From Colletotrichum lupini (lineage: Eukaryota; Ascomycota; Sordariomycetes; Glomerellales; Glomerellaceae), in the NCBI RefSeq assembly GCF_023278565.1, contig NC_064681.1, positions 2,976,001 to 3,040,000 on the forward strand: DNA of 64,000 nt. The letters run 5' to 3'. The notes below the pieces were generated by a model. It was not told where the DNA came from. It ran no database searches and saw only the letters and a list, made by a program, of their open reading frames with translations. Made by a program: the position numbers and the translations under genes. Positions within the stretch are counted from its first letter, which is position 1; every line of letters begins with the position of its first letter. This document shows positions 1 through 12,145 of this stretch, one piece after another.

Positions 1-1350
1 GAGTCCGGGCTCAATGTTTTCCCTAATTTGTTAGAGTTCATCCTGTGTACTGCCCACATCCCGTGCCACGGCTCTGGTAATAATTGTCCGGCGGGATCCA
101 CGGAGCTGACCCCTACAGAAAGCCGGAAGTGCCGACTTTAGATCATCTCCAGAGAACCTGCTAGCTACTCATTCAGGATATATTCGAACCGATCTAAAGA
201 TTGGAAGGGCATTTATGCCGCCTCGTCTCCTGTCATAGTCAAACTCATCTTGAGTAAAAACATTTTGTCTATTAAATAAGGTTCAAGTGCGACGTGCGGA
301 CATTCATGATATCAACCAAGCCTTTACTTCAGCGTCCCGGCTCTCCTCTTAGTAAAATTACATGTCAATCCCGTATTAATAACAAGCACTTAGCAGCTCA
401 ATTATACTATTCCGACCCCGTTGGAAAGAACTCAAGATCGGCGCACTTCGTTCAGCTCATCCTCTACAGGCTAAATACTGACTCTTTAGTTTCCAGGTCG
501 CCTGGATGAGGAATCCAGGAAATCTTCAGGTGAACGAACGACTAGAATGCTATCATTTCTTTCGGTTTGACTGCAATTCCCAACCGAAAGATTTGAAAAG
601 TCATAATCGAATGTCGGTTCAATAGCTAGCTCGACCATCCACGCTGATGCCTTCGAAAACCTTGAACGAACCAGGGTCTACCGGCTTCAGTAACCATTGA
701 TTCAAGGCCACCTGGAATCAACGCGCAAAAAGTGGAATACCCCCGCGGATTGAACGTGACAATCGATATGATACCTCAAAACTTGACATTTTCCCACGTC
801 TCAGGTTAGTAAAGATCGCTACCAAAAGCCTTGCTTGATATAAGTCCCGTAGGATCGGACAGCCTCATTATGTTGGTCGAGGCACACCAACTCTCAATTG
901 TGCATAGCGATTCGTCGAATCAATAAAATGAGCATGCGCGTTGCAATATTTCGGCTAGCAACATGCTGCATAATCATGGATCAAGCAGCAATATTGCATG
1001 CAATAAGGTCCATCCGGAGTGAAAGTGCACTTTTGTCAGCCTGGTTTTGGTTTACCCCTGTTATACAGTGAGCCCGATCCGCCATGCCGCTCGCCATCAT
1101 CATTGGATTTCTTCTTCTTAAAGTCCAAGATCTGGGTATCCCCAATCCGTTTGATGGCCATGAGCTTCTTGCTAAGCCTTGAACATTTGATAGAGCAATG
1201 GAGGAGTGCATGTTCAAAAAGCACTTGGCGAAATGTCGCCATGTCACTGAAGCAACGACTTATCTCACGCTCTACAACTACACAGCAAGTCATTGTACCC
1301 ATTGATTCGCTTTCTTGCAACAATATCCTGACCGTTCTGGCTTGACTTAG
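1..1350. other. No supportable gene
   Basis: No frame here reads as a recognisable protein, and the opposing short frames at 981-1345 are of chance length. Base composition is ordinary and CpA/TpG are present, so the stretch is not RIP-mutated. The missing 5' exons of the CorA-like gene that becomes readable from 1351 probably lie in the last few hundred bases, but I could not place them. Confidence 0.5.
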
Positions 1351-3212
1351 GATCCATCTTTGAACGCGTTAAAAGAAGGAGATTTGACTCTTGACAACTT
1401 CAATGACTTTATATACGAGCAGGTGAGACTTTTAACCCCCTTTAATTCTCTGACTACTCTTACCAGCCATCCTTTTGCTACAAAAAGATTCCTTAGCACT
1501 AAAGACTATCGAAGGGCGAGTTCCATCCACCGGTCGTAGAAGAAGAAAGCTGTCGGATTGGAAGTCCAATTCGACCGCGGCATACAGCCGACTGCGCAGG
1601 GGCCAATTGGGGGCCCTATTTACGATTATCGTAGCCAGCCCAACCTACGGTTGGAACCTCCTTTTTACACCTACTACGCAGATATTCATATAGTTCAATT
1701 GATCTCTTCGTCAACTACGGTTCGAACCAACTACCCTGTAATAGGGATACCAACAAAAGCAAACTTTCGAGAAAGCTTCGTTTAATGTCAGGACAGACTT
1801 CGAATGGCGAATGCCACAGTGACTAACATTTCGAGATAGCATTCAGAAAGATGCCAAGGATTTGGAAACATTCACGCCGCTGAAGATTCCACTGCCACCA
1901 GCACATTATCAGCAAATGCTCAAATGCCTACGGCTCCCACTGCACGCCGTCGAATTGACCACCTTTCTTGGACCTCTCTTCTGGTACAGATATGTTCTTC
2001 TTGAAGACGATGATCCTCACCTTCGTAAGCTTTCACCACCTTATACTCATAGCCTCAAAGCTCTGGACTCACTTCGTATTTAGAGATGGTCTTTGGAAAG
2101 CATGATAGCCGTAAGAAGACCGGAACCCGCGGCTGGGAACTGATTCTATCATATTCTTTCAAGCGACGCGAGACCACAGGCTTCGTCAAATGGACACCTA
2201 CCGCCGATATCGTTGAGTGCTTGTCAAATTTGCGAGATTGTGTTCTTGACATATGCCATCCACTTCTCATCCCCAGCATCATCATGTCTGATCTCGTAGC
2301 GACATCTGACGAAGTCAAACAACGAGAAGCCCGAAATAGCATTCGACAATTAGAAAAAGCAATCAGTGTCAATGACGATACAACAGGCTTTTACTACTCA
2401 AAGGACGGCACCATCGACTTACGCACAGTCGCAAGTGATCTCACAGAACACCACAGAAGAATTCTTCATAGACCCCCCAAACTTTACTCCAAGGTCATCG
2501 ATGCTTTGGAAGCTGCCACAGATTGCTTCTGGGCACATATTGACCCTACTGATAAGACCAAAGCGTTGGATCGGCTCCATGCGACTTTGAAGGATCGTTT
2601 TCATTGCCACAGAGTACGACTCGTCGGGTTGGAGAAATACGTTTCCATATCCGTGGAACGCTTGAATATCCAAAGAAGCATGGTCAGAGATATACCTACA
2701 CATTATGTACTTTTAGCTAGTAAGGGTCACGAAACGTTTACTAACTAGAAGTACCTTAGGTTTCTTTCATTACGGCCGAAATTGCACAGAAGGATGCGAA
2801 ATTGAACCTCAAGATAGCAGGAGATCAGAGAAAGATAGCTCATGCTAGTAAGAGCGATAGTCAGGCAATGAAGGCCCTTTCTCTTCTCGGTGCTGCTTTT
2901 CTGCCTGGCACATTCATCGCCTCCATTTTCAGCATGTCATTTTTCGACTTCCAGACTCGTTAGTATCAGCGCCCTTTTAATTGTTTCCGTATTGTTCAAT
3001 ACTGAGACTTTCATATGATAGAAGCTCATGTTTCGTCCAAGATTTGGATTTACTTCGCGTTTATGGTCCCGTTGACCACGGCGGTCCTTCTTGGTTGGCT
3101 CTTCTGGGATCATAAGCGAAGAAGATTGCAACACTTGACAAGGTCATCTTCCAATAACAGCGGCTCTGACACAGAGAAGGCAATCATGTTTGAAATATCC
3201 AAGAGAGCGTGA
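1351..3212 (+). pseudogene. CorA-like (fungal Mg2+-transporter-type) membrane protein gene, interrupted by a solo LTR
   Basis: The 3' two thirds read cleanly as a fungal CorA-like protein. Exons are about 1840-2024, 2084-2706, 2760-2958 and 3022-3212; the introns at 2025-2083, 2707-2759 and 2959-3021 all keep phase, and the first two contain or approach CTAAC-type branch sites. Exon 3 carries the fungal CorA signature: SKSDSQAMKALSLLG followed by FLPGTFIASIFSMSFF (first membrane helix). Exon 4 gives a second helix (IWIYFAFMVPLTTAVLLGW) and a basic tail. This two-helix C terminus is typical of CorA relatives, though the canonical GMN motif is not visible. Upstream, a frame at 1351-1422 ends at a GTGAGA donor; the next exon (from 1467) meets a stop near 1494, and the region is then split by the LTR at 1551-1755. 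The 5' end is unresolved. I call it a pseudogene because of the LTR and the upstream stop, although the 3' part is intact. Confidence 0.7.
1551..1755 (+). repeat. Solo LTR of the copia family, hardly RIP-mutated
   Basis: This 205-bp sequence starts TGTCGGATTGG and ends GGGATACCAACA. It matches the outer ends of the LTRs of the three full elements in the window. It is flanked by a perfect 5-bp duplication, AAAGC, at 1546-1550 and 1756-1760. No internal retrotransposon sequence is attached, so it arose by LTR-LTR recombination. Unlike the full elements it keeps many CpA and TpG dinucleotides (for example gcatacag and ctgcgcag), as expected for a short copy below the RIP length threshold or one formed before RIP acted. 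Confidence 0.92.
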
Positions 3213-4001
3213 ACAGACTCGGCAGTTGTGTTCACTAGCTTCTAAAGGTCGTTATTTTGTTTGCAGGCTGCGAGAAACATACCCTAGTCCAAAACCATTT
3301 GGGAATTTCCGTATCTTTTCGGTCGCATTTGTCCGATTTCTCCAATACAGTCACTCAGAATTTCAAGCTCACAGGTAGTTCACTCTGCGCCTCTCTTTGC
3401 GACTGAACATGAACTTCAAGGTCATCATCAATCGAGACCCGGAGCCGAGAGTGGGGCTGGCGGGTGACTTCGGGCCCATACTGAAGTCGGAGCCGAGAAG
3501 GCCGGCTGGACTTTGCAAGTAATGGATGGGGTCTTGCGCTGTACATGCCAGCCCGTGCTGCCTCTTCTGGCTGTAGGCATTGAACATTCGTTCACATCGG
3601 GACATGCCATAACAGTGGAGACTCGACGTAGTAGCATAGGGATGTTGCATGACTGGGACGCACAGCAGTGGCGACGATAATTAATGAAGCTACAGAAGGA
3701 ATACCTTATCTCATCAAGGTTCCCCATTACCTGCGAACGGATACGTCGTATCGAATCGAGCTAGTCGCCGAATTCTACGCAGCATAAATAGGAATATGGG
3801 GGGGTTCAGTTACAGAGAAGGAGCTGAGAGTATTGGAATAAACTGCACATTGTCGGTGGGCTTGTAGGCTTGTTCGATCTTGGCGATGAAGACAACAGTC
3901 TAGCACAGCCACGATGATTTCATAACCGCGTATGCTGTCCGAGAGACAAGAGAAATCTCCACGCCTTTCACATGGCACTGACCCCTTCACCAGCGCACAT
4001 A
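3213..4001. other. Intergenic, nothing recognised
   Basis: Overlapping short minus-strand frames at 3355-3727 and 3775-3990 have no recognisable domain, and they overlap each other in different frames, which argues for chance. Confidence 0.4.
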
Positions 4002-4408
4002 CCCATTCAAATCAATCAAACAAATAAGTCAAAGAAACAGTCAAATATAGGAATTTCAGCAAGTCAAACAATCAAATATTCTAGCCCGTATATTTAGTAT
4101 ATTTGATCAAATCTAGAATCTAAGGGTGGGCCCGAATATACTAATAATATACCGAGAAAATACGGTAAAAAAGGGGCCGCCCGGACCCGGATTCGAACAC
4201 CGGACCTCCGGAATTAAAGTGGACCTGCCTAAAAAAGTTCCGCGCCTCCGGCGCAGAATCCACTGCACCATGTATACCTCTGAACGGCCTATAGGAAATT
4301 CAATCAAAATAATGAAATATTCATCAAATCAGTCAAACAATCAAATATGGCGCGAGAAATCAGCCAAACAATCAAATATGAACCTCATATTTGATTTGTT
4401 TGTATGGG
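4002..4408. mobile_element. Probable TA-flanked MITE with a tRNA-like core
   Basis: The ends are imperfect terminal inverted repeats: CCCATTCAAATCAATCAAAC at 4002-4021 against the reverse complement of 4389-4408, CCCATACAAACAAATCAAAT, 16 of 20 positions identical. A TA dinucleotide lies immediately outside each end (4000-4001 and 4409-4410), as in Tc1/mariner-type insertions. Inside, the 15-mer CAAACAATCAAATAT occurs three times directly (4065, 4334, 4365), and a near copy is inverted at 4386-4402, giving subterminal repeats and a hairpin. No transposase is encoded, so it would be non-autonomous. I infer the MITE class from the ends only; other copies in the genome would be needed to prove mobility. 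Confidence 0.5.
4174..4289 (-). tRNA. tRNA-like / pol III-type module (probable tRNA pseudogene)
   Basis: Read on the minus strand, there is an A-box-like TGGTGCAGTGG, a B-box-like GTGTTCGAATCC and then a run of T (pol III terminator-like, plus-strand A run 4167-4172). The ends can pair as an acceptor stem (GGCCGTT with GGCGGCC, two G-U pairs) and an anticodon-type stem CCGGA/TCCGG is possible. The T arm has a 9-base loop, position 33 is not T, and the total length is about 116 nt, so no anticodon can be assigned. It lies wholly inside the MITE-like element. It could be a tRNA pseudogene or a captured SINE head. Confidence 0.35.
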
Positions 4409-4410
4409 TA

Positions 4411-4969
4411 TAAGCGCTGCCCTTCACTTCTGTCTGCCCTGAGTAGAATATCTGACCTTTACGCAGTACAACCTGCCAGTTTTTGGGATAATACTCTACA
4501 ACATTCTTCTCTACAAGCCTGAAGAAGGTAAAGTCTTTGAACCGCCCAGTCCAGCTCGGCTGCCGATCATATTGGAGTCGACTTCCGAGGGTTGGCATGA
4601 ATAGCGAACAGCAAGAGACGGACTTTGGGAATCGGCGCAGCTTTCGGACAAATGACACCTTGGTTCATTGATTGAGATTCGGGCAACCCGATGTGGGGGA
4701 AGCAGAATTTCATCTTAACACCTTCAAGTTTCCACAAGGAGTTGTTCTGGCAAGAATCTTTCCTGTTTCCCTACAGCGGCTATGAAAGACGGCTGCAAGG
4801 ATCTATGCGGTCGTCCAATAGGAGGCCATTCTATGCTCGATTCACCTTGTATTAGGACAAGTGGGCCGTTGCCAAATGCAATACCGAGCGAACTACCGCG
4901 CTGATATATTGAACTAAGCTTGGGTTGACATATGCTTAAATCCGGAGGTGGGTACGGCCTCGGTCCGTT
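4411..4969. other. Unrecognised, possibly coding remnant beside the copia insertion
   Basis: On the minus strand, a frame running into the copia insertion site is open from 4969 down to a stop near 4725. It continues in frame into the far flank at 11823-11855 when the element and one target duplication are taken out. A second minus frame (4341-4658) follows. I recognise no protein family in either. It may be an old gene broken by the element, or chance. Confidence 0.3.
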
Positions 4970-4974
4970 CTCAA

Positions 4975-5177
4975 TATTAGTATCCCTATTATAGGGTAGT
5001 TAGTTCGAACCGTAATTAACAAAGAGATTAATTAAACTATATAAATATCTACGTAAGTATAAAAAGGAGGTTCTAACTATAAGTTAGGCTAGCTACGATA
5101 ATTATAAATAAGGCCCCCTAATTAGCCCCTATATAGTCGGCTATATACCGCGGTTAAATTAGATTTCTAATCTAATA
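4975..5177 (-). repeat. LTR of copia copy 1 (left, 3' LTR of the element)
   Basis: 203 bp, beginning TATTAGTATCCC (ancestral TGTTAGTATCCC) and ending TCTAATCTAATA. It is RIP-mutated along its whole length. Confidence 0.9.
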
Positions 5178-8100
5178 CTAACTTTCTCTTTCTTTTATCG
5201 ATTTAACCGCTACGGTTAGAAATATAATTTAACCTTAGGCCCGTTTACTAAGTCGTCTCCTTTTCTCCCTTTTTTTTACTCTTTTTATATAACCTATCCC
5301 TCTATTCGTATAATAACTTTTTTATTACTTACGAATTACTCTAATCCCTTATTTAGTACTATTTTTATAAAAGCGTTTGCGAGGTTATTTTTATTATTAA
5401 TCTAACGGATCTTAAGTATCTCGCGCCTTTTATACGATTACCTAAGGGCTATAATATTAATTATAAGCCTCTTTTCTTTCGTCGTTTTTAATTTAACGAA
5501 GTATTCGTATAGCGAGTAAGAATTTATATAAATGACCGTTAGAATAGGTAAAAAGCTAATTCGATTAGTAATCTTCTTTAGCGTCGTTAAAATTACGTAG
5601 GAGAGGTTAACGCCGTTAACTATACTATAAACCTCCGATACTAATATACTTCTTATTACCCGCTTATTTTTAATTAATAAGTAGTAGATTATATTACTAT
5701 ATATAGTAAATTCGCTCTCGCTTATACTCTCGTTAGCTAGGATAATAATATACCTTAATTACGAAATAAGGTCGTTATTATTCGTAAATAACTTATTAAT
5801 AAAGACGTAAAGCTTACTCGTCGTAAGGTCGATTGGGTAGTAAACGAGACCTCGATCGAAATTCGTTTATTATTACTTAAGCCGCTTATTAAGTATTTTA
5901 ACGTTTTATTTAGTTATATCTATAGCTTATACTACCCTAGCGTAGTTAAAAATTACCTTAGGCTAATAAATACTCGTAATATATACCCCTCGCACGAGCT
6001 TAGCCTTATACCGCTTTTTAATATTAGTTATGTTCGGATTAACGAGGTTAATTTTTTTACCCTACCCCTTTTATTAAAAAATAATAATTTCCTTTTTAAT
6101 TATAAAAATCCCGCCGTTAAATACTAGGGGGGTGTTTATTATAAGGACCTCTTTTAGTTTTGTTACGAAGCCTGCTTTTTAGAGCTTTTTATCTTCCTTT
6201 TTTATAAAGTTAATATTAAATAGGCCTAATATATCGTCGGTCTATATTCTAACGATCCTAAATTAGTTACCTTTATACTCCGCAATTAGTAAGTACGGGT
6301 CGTACGTAGAGGTAATTATTAATAGTTAATTAATATAAAAATTATAGTAAGTAGCCCACTAATAGGTACCCGATTCTACGAGCCTATATAGTAGCTTAAG
6401 TACTTTAATAATCGTGCCTTTTAAATACTTACTAGCTATTTCCTTCGGTAGATAGGCTAGGATTCTTTTTATAAGCCCTGTGGCCGATTGGGTATAGGCC
6501 TAGGTAATATTACGGCTCTAAATTTCGTATCCCTTTTTCCATAGCGATACTATTAGTACTATTATTAATCGTTAACTATAGCGCTATATAGTGGGCAATT
6601 ATATAAGTAGCGTTACCTTTTTAACGTTACTATACCCCTAAATTACGTATCTAGACTTCTCGTACGGCTAGGGTGTTCTTTTCTTTTTAATTTTATAAAC
6701 TATTCGTAATTTAAATATACGGAGGTTTATATGTTTTTTTAGGTCGTATAGGATAAATTAATATACCCCTCGATCGCGAAGAGTATTTACTTTAATAAGA
6801 TCTAATCCCTTATACGGCTTTTTAGTAGTTATAATTACGCTATCTTTACGTAGTTTAACTACTAGCTCGAAATTAGCTTTCTTTTTTATTATATAAAAAG
6901 TGTTAATTACCTCGTTATTAGTAATGAATTACTATGTTAGGGCTTGCTATCGTAGTCTTTTACGACGTCTTACCGGTAGTATTAGTACCCTTTTAGTAAT
7001 ATCCTCTTCTTCGTTATCTATTAATACTACTACGACGATTTTATTAAAGATAATTTCCTATGCCTCTACTACGGGTTATATAGTTTCCCCTAGCTCTTTT
7101 TCTTTTTATAGGTTAGAAATTACCTCGTTAGGATCTATATAGTACGGTCTAACTATTATAATTAATACTTCGAGTAGCTAGTTACGATCTCTTATAACTA
7201 TATAAGAGCGCTCGTTAACGGAAATTAACTTATATAGCCTAGCCTACTATTAAGTAATTTCGCGCTATACTCGTATATCCGGATTTAGTAGTATATCTAA
7301 ATTATCCCCTATATTAGGCCTATTATATATAGTAATTACCTCGTTAACTTACTTTTTTATACTTACCTCGCGTAGTATTTATATTACTTTTTTAATTACT
7401 TAGGCTCGTTAGCTTATACTTAGTAATAGTAATAAAGCTAAGGTCGTTTTTAAATATACTCTAAATACTAATAGCGTTAGTATAAGTCCGTTAGGCCCTA
7501 TAGTATCGTTATAGTATTTAAGTACTATCTAAAGGCATTCGTCGTCGGTAGAATCCGGATTTTCCTTTTTAATAATTCTAAACGCCCTTTTTAACTACTA
7601 GTATGCCCTTTTTACTTTTTTAATACTATAGTGCACTTTAACGGGTACGACTTTTAGTTATATACCGTAGGCCGTCGCATTATCCTTAAATTTTACTAAC
7701 TTAAAGCTAGTACTAGCGTCGGTTTTAATACTGTCTAGCGGTCCCTAGTATATATTAATCTAGCTTTTTCGTAGGGCTACTTATACTATTTTTACTTATA
7801 AATCCCGGAGGAATTGCCCTATTTAGAAAGATATAGCTACGTCGATTATATATAGTACTAACCGACTATTTAAATAAAAAATATCGACGACTATTTCTTA
7901 GTTAAAGTTAAGCTTATTACGTAATTTAAACTTAAATTTACATAGGCTCTGCGTATTTATTTAGTATTAATAATATACTTTCGTTAACTACTCTAGCGCC
8001 CCTATCTTAATATTATTATTACTTAATTACTTTAGGAGGTTATATAGCCTCGTAACCGACGGGTACCTAAATCTCTAGTATAGTCTTTTAAACTTACTTT

Positions 8101-11100
8101 TCGTTAAGTAATTAATCGACTTCGTATCGTTAGTAAGCTTTATAAACGCATACCCCTATCGTCGTTCGACTATTTTAAAGTACTTATTACTAAAAATTCT
8201 ATTCCTCGTATTATCGAATATAATACCTAGTTAATCTATATCTTTTAGATATAAGAGAAATAGGGTATTAATAAGTAAAATATAAAAGGTTATCGTTCCG
8301 AAGTACGTCTCTACTTCTACTATACCTAGGGCGACGATTTCCTTATTTAAGCTAAAACTAATCCTCGTAATACCCGCTATTAACGTATTAAGTATTACTA
8401 ATACGATCTTTTATAGCGCTTAGAATTACCCTTTTCTTTTAGTTAATTATTACGATACCCTAGTATCTAGGATAATCCTATAGAAATTATCTAGGCCGTA
8501 CTTTTCGCTCGCGTAAAATACCTATACGAGCTTAGTATTTAAAGGATCTAAGTAATATAAAAAAGACCCCTCTAGCTACCCCTAGATATACTTAGTACTA
8601 TATTCCTTTTTTTTAAATATTAAAAGAGATAGCATCTTCTCCTTAATTACTAAAAATAATAAGCTTCGGCCCTATTAAATTTACCCTTTTAGCCGCCTCT
8701 ATATCCGTTATTTAAAGGACCTTCTCTTATTATTTATAAATAAAAGCTTACTTATTAAGAACTTCTATTACCCTCTATTCGTTTAGCCTCGTATATCCTC
8801 TGGAGGCTAACGGGGTAAAAAAAGAGTAATTAATATTATTAATTTCGTTATAATCTAATTCGTTAGTATAGGGGGTAAGATCTTCCTTATCTTCCGAATC
8901 TCCTATAAGGGGTATATACTTTAAGCCGCTACTTTAGCTACCGTCGCTAAGTTTTATACCTCCGGATCTACCCTTATATATAACGAGGAATTAGTTAAAC
9001 TAACGAGGGCTAGTTTTGCTATCTACTACCCTTAACTTTTTATACTATTCGTATAATTTAGTACGCTTTTTTTTAAAATAATTACTTAATTAATATCTAT
9101 CCTTTTTATAAATATAGTATTACCTCTTCTATTACCCTACCTATAAGTTAAATCTCTACCTATTTAACGAATCTGGGCCTCTTTATTAGTAATTACCGTA
9201 TTTAGCCTCTTTTCTTTTTTTATTATACGTTCGATCGACCTAATATTACTAATAAGGGCCGTCGTATACTTAGAAATAGGTTTAGCGCACTATTTTTATT
9301 TTAATATTAAAGCTAGATCTTAGCCTCGAGTAGAGCGTCTCGTAGTCTTTGGGTACTTAGTATAGGGTGATTTTTATTTTTAATATACGCTAGACTATAG
9401 TATAGAGATATCTAACTTTCCGCTCGTTTATTCCCTTATTTAGCTAGGTTTTCGCTAGCTTCTCGATTTAATTAATAAGCTTTTTAAAAATCTCTAGTTA
9501 CGATTTACCCTCTATTATCCTAGCTATAGATATAAAAGAAATCGCTCGTAGCTTAGATAGGAGCTCTAGGTTCTTATTATAAGTCTCGAAGCGGCTTCGG
9601 ATTACGTTAATTATACTAAGAAAGTCGTTTCGATTAAGATTACGCACTACTTCGTAGTAGTAATTAAAGGCTTTGCTTATAAGTATAATATTAATTACCG
9701 AATAGTATTAGTATTCTTTAATTCCGACTTTTTTATAATAATCGTAAAATATCGTTAGGGTTTTTTATAAGACCTTATACTTCCCTCTAGAATATAATTT
9801 CTTTTTTAAGAAGATCTTTTTAAGGTTTATAAATTGCCTCGTATTTACCACTAGACTTTTAGTATTTATATACGAACCCTGCGTCGCTACGTATTATTAA
9901 TAACTTCGGGTCGTTTACCTCTTTTTTTATTAGCTAATCGGCGCCGAATTTCGTATTAGTAATAGTAACGAGTTATAGATCGAAATAGGTAGAATTATTA
10001 ATTATTATATTTCTAGTATTATATTTTACCCCGGTATATCCTTTTATAACGATAGATTTCTATTAGTAATTATAGGGAGGAAATCTAGGTCGTTTACTCT
10101 TTTTCTAAATTCGTTAAAGCGATTATACGCTCTATTAACTTATACTTAGTTCTATAGTACGAATTCCTTTTCTATAATTATTATTACTAATATTTCGTAT
10201 AGCTCTTACGATTATAATTACGTTAGTAATACCCCTCGCCCGTAAAGGAATTTATTAATAGCTTTTATAATTCTTAAGCTTACGCTCGCGAACTATTTAT
10301 TTAATTAGTAACTAAGGTCGTTTATAATCTCGTAAAATAGGGGTTACCCTTATAGCCCCTTTTTTTTATAAACCTTAGTTAAATAGATTAATATTACGTT
10401 AATTTACTTACCGTTAGGCTAATCCGCAATTCTATATATTTACGTCCCTTAATAATCCGGGTTAATATTTACTTACTTATAAGGGATTAGGATTCTATTT
10501 AGGATCGGGTTTTATCCTCTCCTTCTTTACCCTAACTTATTAAGGGTTATGCTCTAGCTTATACTCATATTAGCGGTCGCTAGCGTATTTAATTTTAATA
10601 AGGATATATTTAATCCGCGCGTAGGTTATAATAAATCTATACTTTCGCTACTTAACGAATTTATTAAGGTTTAGGAAATTCCCACTTCCTCTTACTATCT
10701 CGCTACTACTCTCGTTTTTATTATTTTTAGTAATTATTACTACCCTTTTAGGTCGCTAGCTATTATACTTACTAAGATCATCTTTTTTATTTAGTATAAA
10801 AAAGTAGGTTTTAGTAGTTCCTTTTTATAATAGTAGTAGTAGACGTTTATATTACTATAAAATAATATAATAATTAGTCTCGGGATCTTTATTAGTTACT
10901 AATTTCCGTTATCCCGTATACTTCTAGCTTCCTAAGCCTCGTGCTCTTTATAATCTCTAAATAGCTTCCTTCCTTAACTTACCTCTTCTAAGGTAGTATT
11001 TCGTAAGAATAGTCGAAATTAGACGCTAGGCGGCTCGTAGAGGAGCTATATAGGCCGTTAGGAACCGTATAGGCCGTTAAGTACGGTTAATAAAGTTAAG

Positions 11101-11619
11101 CCCTCTTTTTTATAAGATCGTATATTTTAAAAACTTATTAAAAATGCCTACTTATTACTCGTACGTAGTAGGGTTAAATACCTTAGAGATCTTATTTTTT
11201 ATAGCCTCTTAGTACTCTATTTTATATCTTTTAAGTAGTCTTTTTTATAACTTAATTACGGTTAAGTAATTATTACTTACTAGCGATCCTTTTTATTACT
11301 TAGTTAATTTCTAATTACGGGCCGGTTATAGAAAAGTTATTTAATAAAAAAGCTACTCGGGGCGATAGTAAAAGGCTAGTTACTTAAGTAGTTCTATTAA
11401 TTAACGTAGTTTAACGTAGTAAACGTTAACCTCTCGTAAATAATAAAGGGCTACGATTACTCAATTCTATACGGTATTTAAGAATTACCTCTTTTTTTAT
11501 TTATTTTTATAAGGTTAATTAGTACGAATCTCCTATCCCATATAATATTAAGAGGTTATCTCTCCTACGTAGCGAGATACCTTACCGATTTATAATAATA
11601 GAATTTAATTACTAATTAG

Positions 11620-11822
11620 TATTAGTATCCCTATTATAAGGTAGTTAGTTCGAACCGTAGTTAACGAAGAGATTAATTAAACTATATGAATATCTACGTA
11701 GGTATAAAAAGGAGGTTCTAACCGTAGGTTGGGCTAGCTACGATAATCGTAAATAGGGCCCCCTAATTGGCCCCTGCGCAGTCGGCTGTATGCCGCGGTC
11801 GAATTGGACTTCTAATCCGACA
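11620..11822 (-). repeat. LTR of copia copy 1 (right, 5' LTR of the element)
   Basis: 203 bp. The inner half is RIP-mutated; the outer roughly 100 bp keep CpA/TpG (ttgggc, ctgcgcag, ggctgtatgcc), so mutation fades out inside the LTR before the host flank. Confidence 0.9.
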
Positions 11823-11827
11823 CTCAA

Positions 11828-12145
11828 CCTCGATGGCACCATCACTATCAGTGTACAAATAATAGAATCACAACTTTGGACGTGTATCATTCGTCAACAA
11901 GAATAGCTACTGCTGCCGCGTCATGCCCATACAGACGTTGCTATGCTCTGCAGATCATGAGCCTCAAGTTGACTTCCGAACCTCCGAGGACAAGAGCCGA
12001 ATAGACCGAGGTTTGTTCCTTATTTAATCCAAATACTGCCTGGCTTGAGAGCTGAAAATGCAGTTCAATCACCATTGTCAGTTCCTTGATCTCGAGAAAA
12101 CGTCTAAACTTGAGTACTATGTAGCTTAGCTTTCTCAACAGCACC
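11828..12145. other. Short intergenic stretch upstream of the ADH pseudogene
   Basis: Unmutated sequence between the copia LTR and the alcohol dehydrogenase start. The first about 30 bp may belong to the frame interrupted by the element. No gene is recognised in the rest. Confidence 0.4.

Larger units (their letters stand above)
4975..11822 (-). mobile_element. Ty1/copia-type LTR retrotransposon copy 1, full length, RIP-destroyed
   Basis: The element is 6848 bp with paired 203-bp LTRs and a perfect target duplication CTCAA (4970-4974 and 11823-11827). A pyrimidine run just after the left LTR (about 5182-5196) is the complement of a polypurine tract, so the element runs on the minus strand. 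Its internal sequence is the reverse-strand counterpart of the + copy at 16492-23288, where gag zinc knuckle, protease, integrase and RT/RNase H remnants can be read. The interior is nearly devoid of CpA and TpG but keeps CpG (for example line-long stretches around 5401-5460 and 5581-5640), the pattern left by RIP. Stops occur every few codons in all frames, so no product is possible. Confidence 0.93.

Noticed and set aside
981..1345. Three overlapping frames on both strands near 1 kb
   Set aside because: Mutually overlapping, with no homology recognised; they may overlie unseen 5' exons of the CorA-like gene but do not represent it.
4021..4402. Repeated 15-mers resembling a CRISPR array
   Set aside because: Spacing is irregular, one copy is inverted and the genome is fungal; the repeats fit subterminal repeats of a MITE.
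6900..7142. 80-codon open frame inside copia copy 1
   Set aside because: It lies on the strand opposite to the element in RIP-mutated, low-complexity AT-rich DNA and has no recognisable domain.
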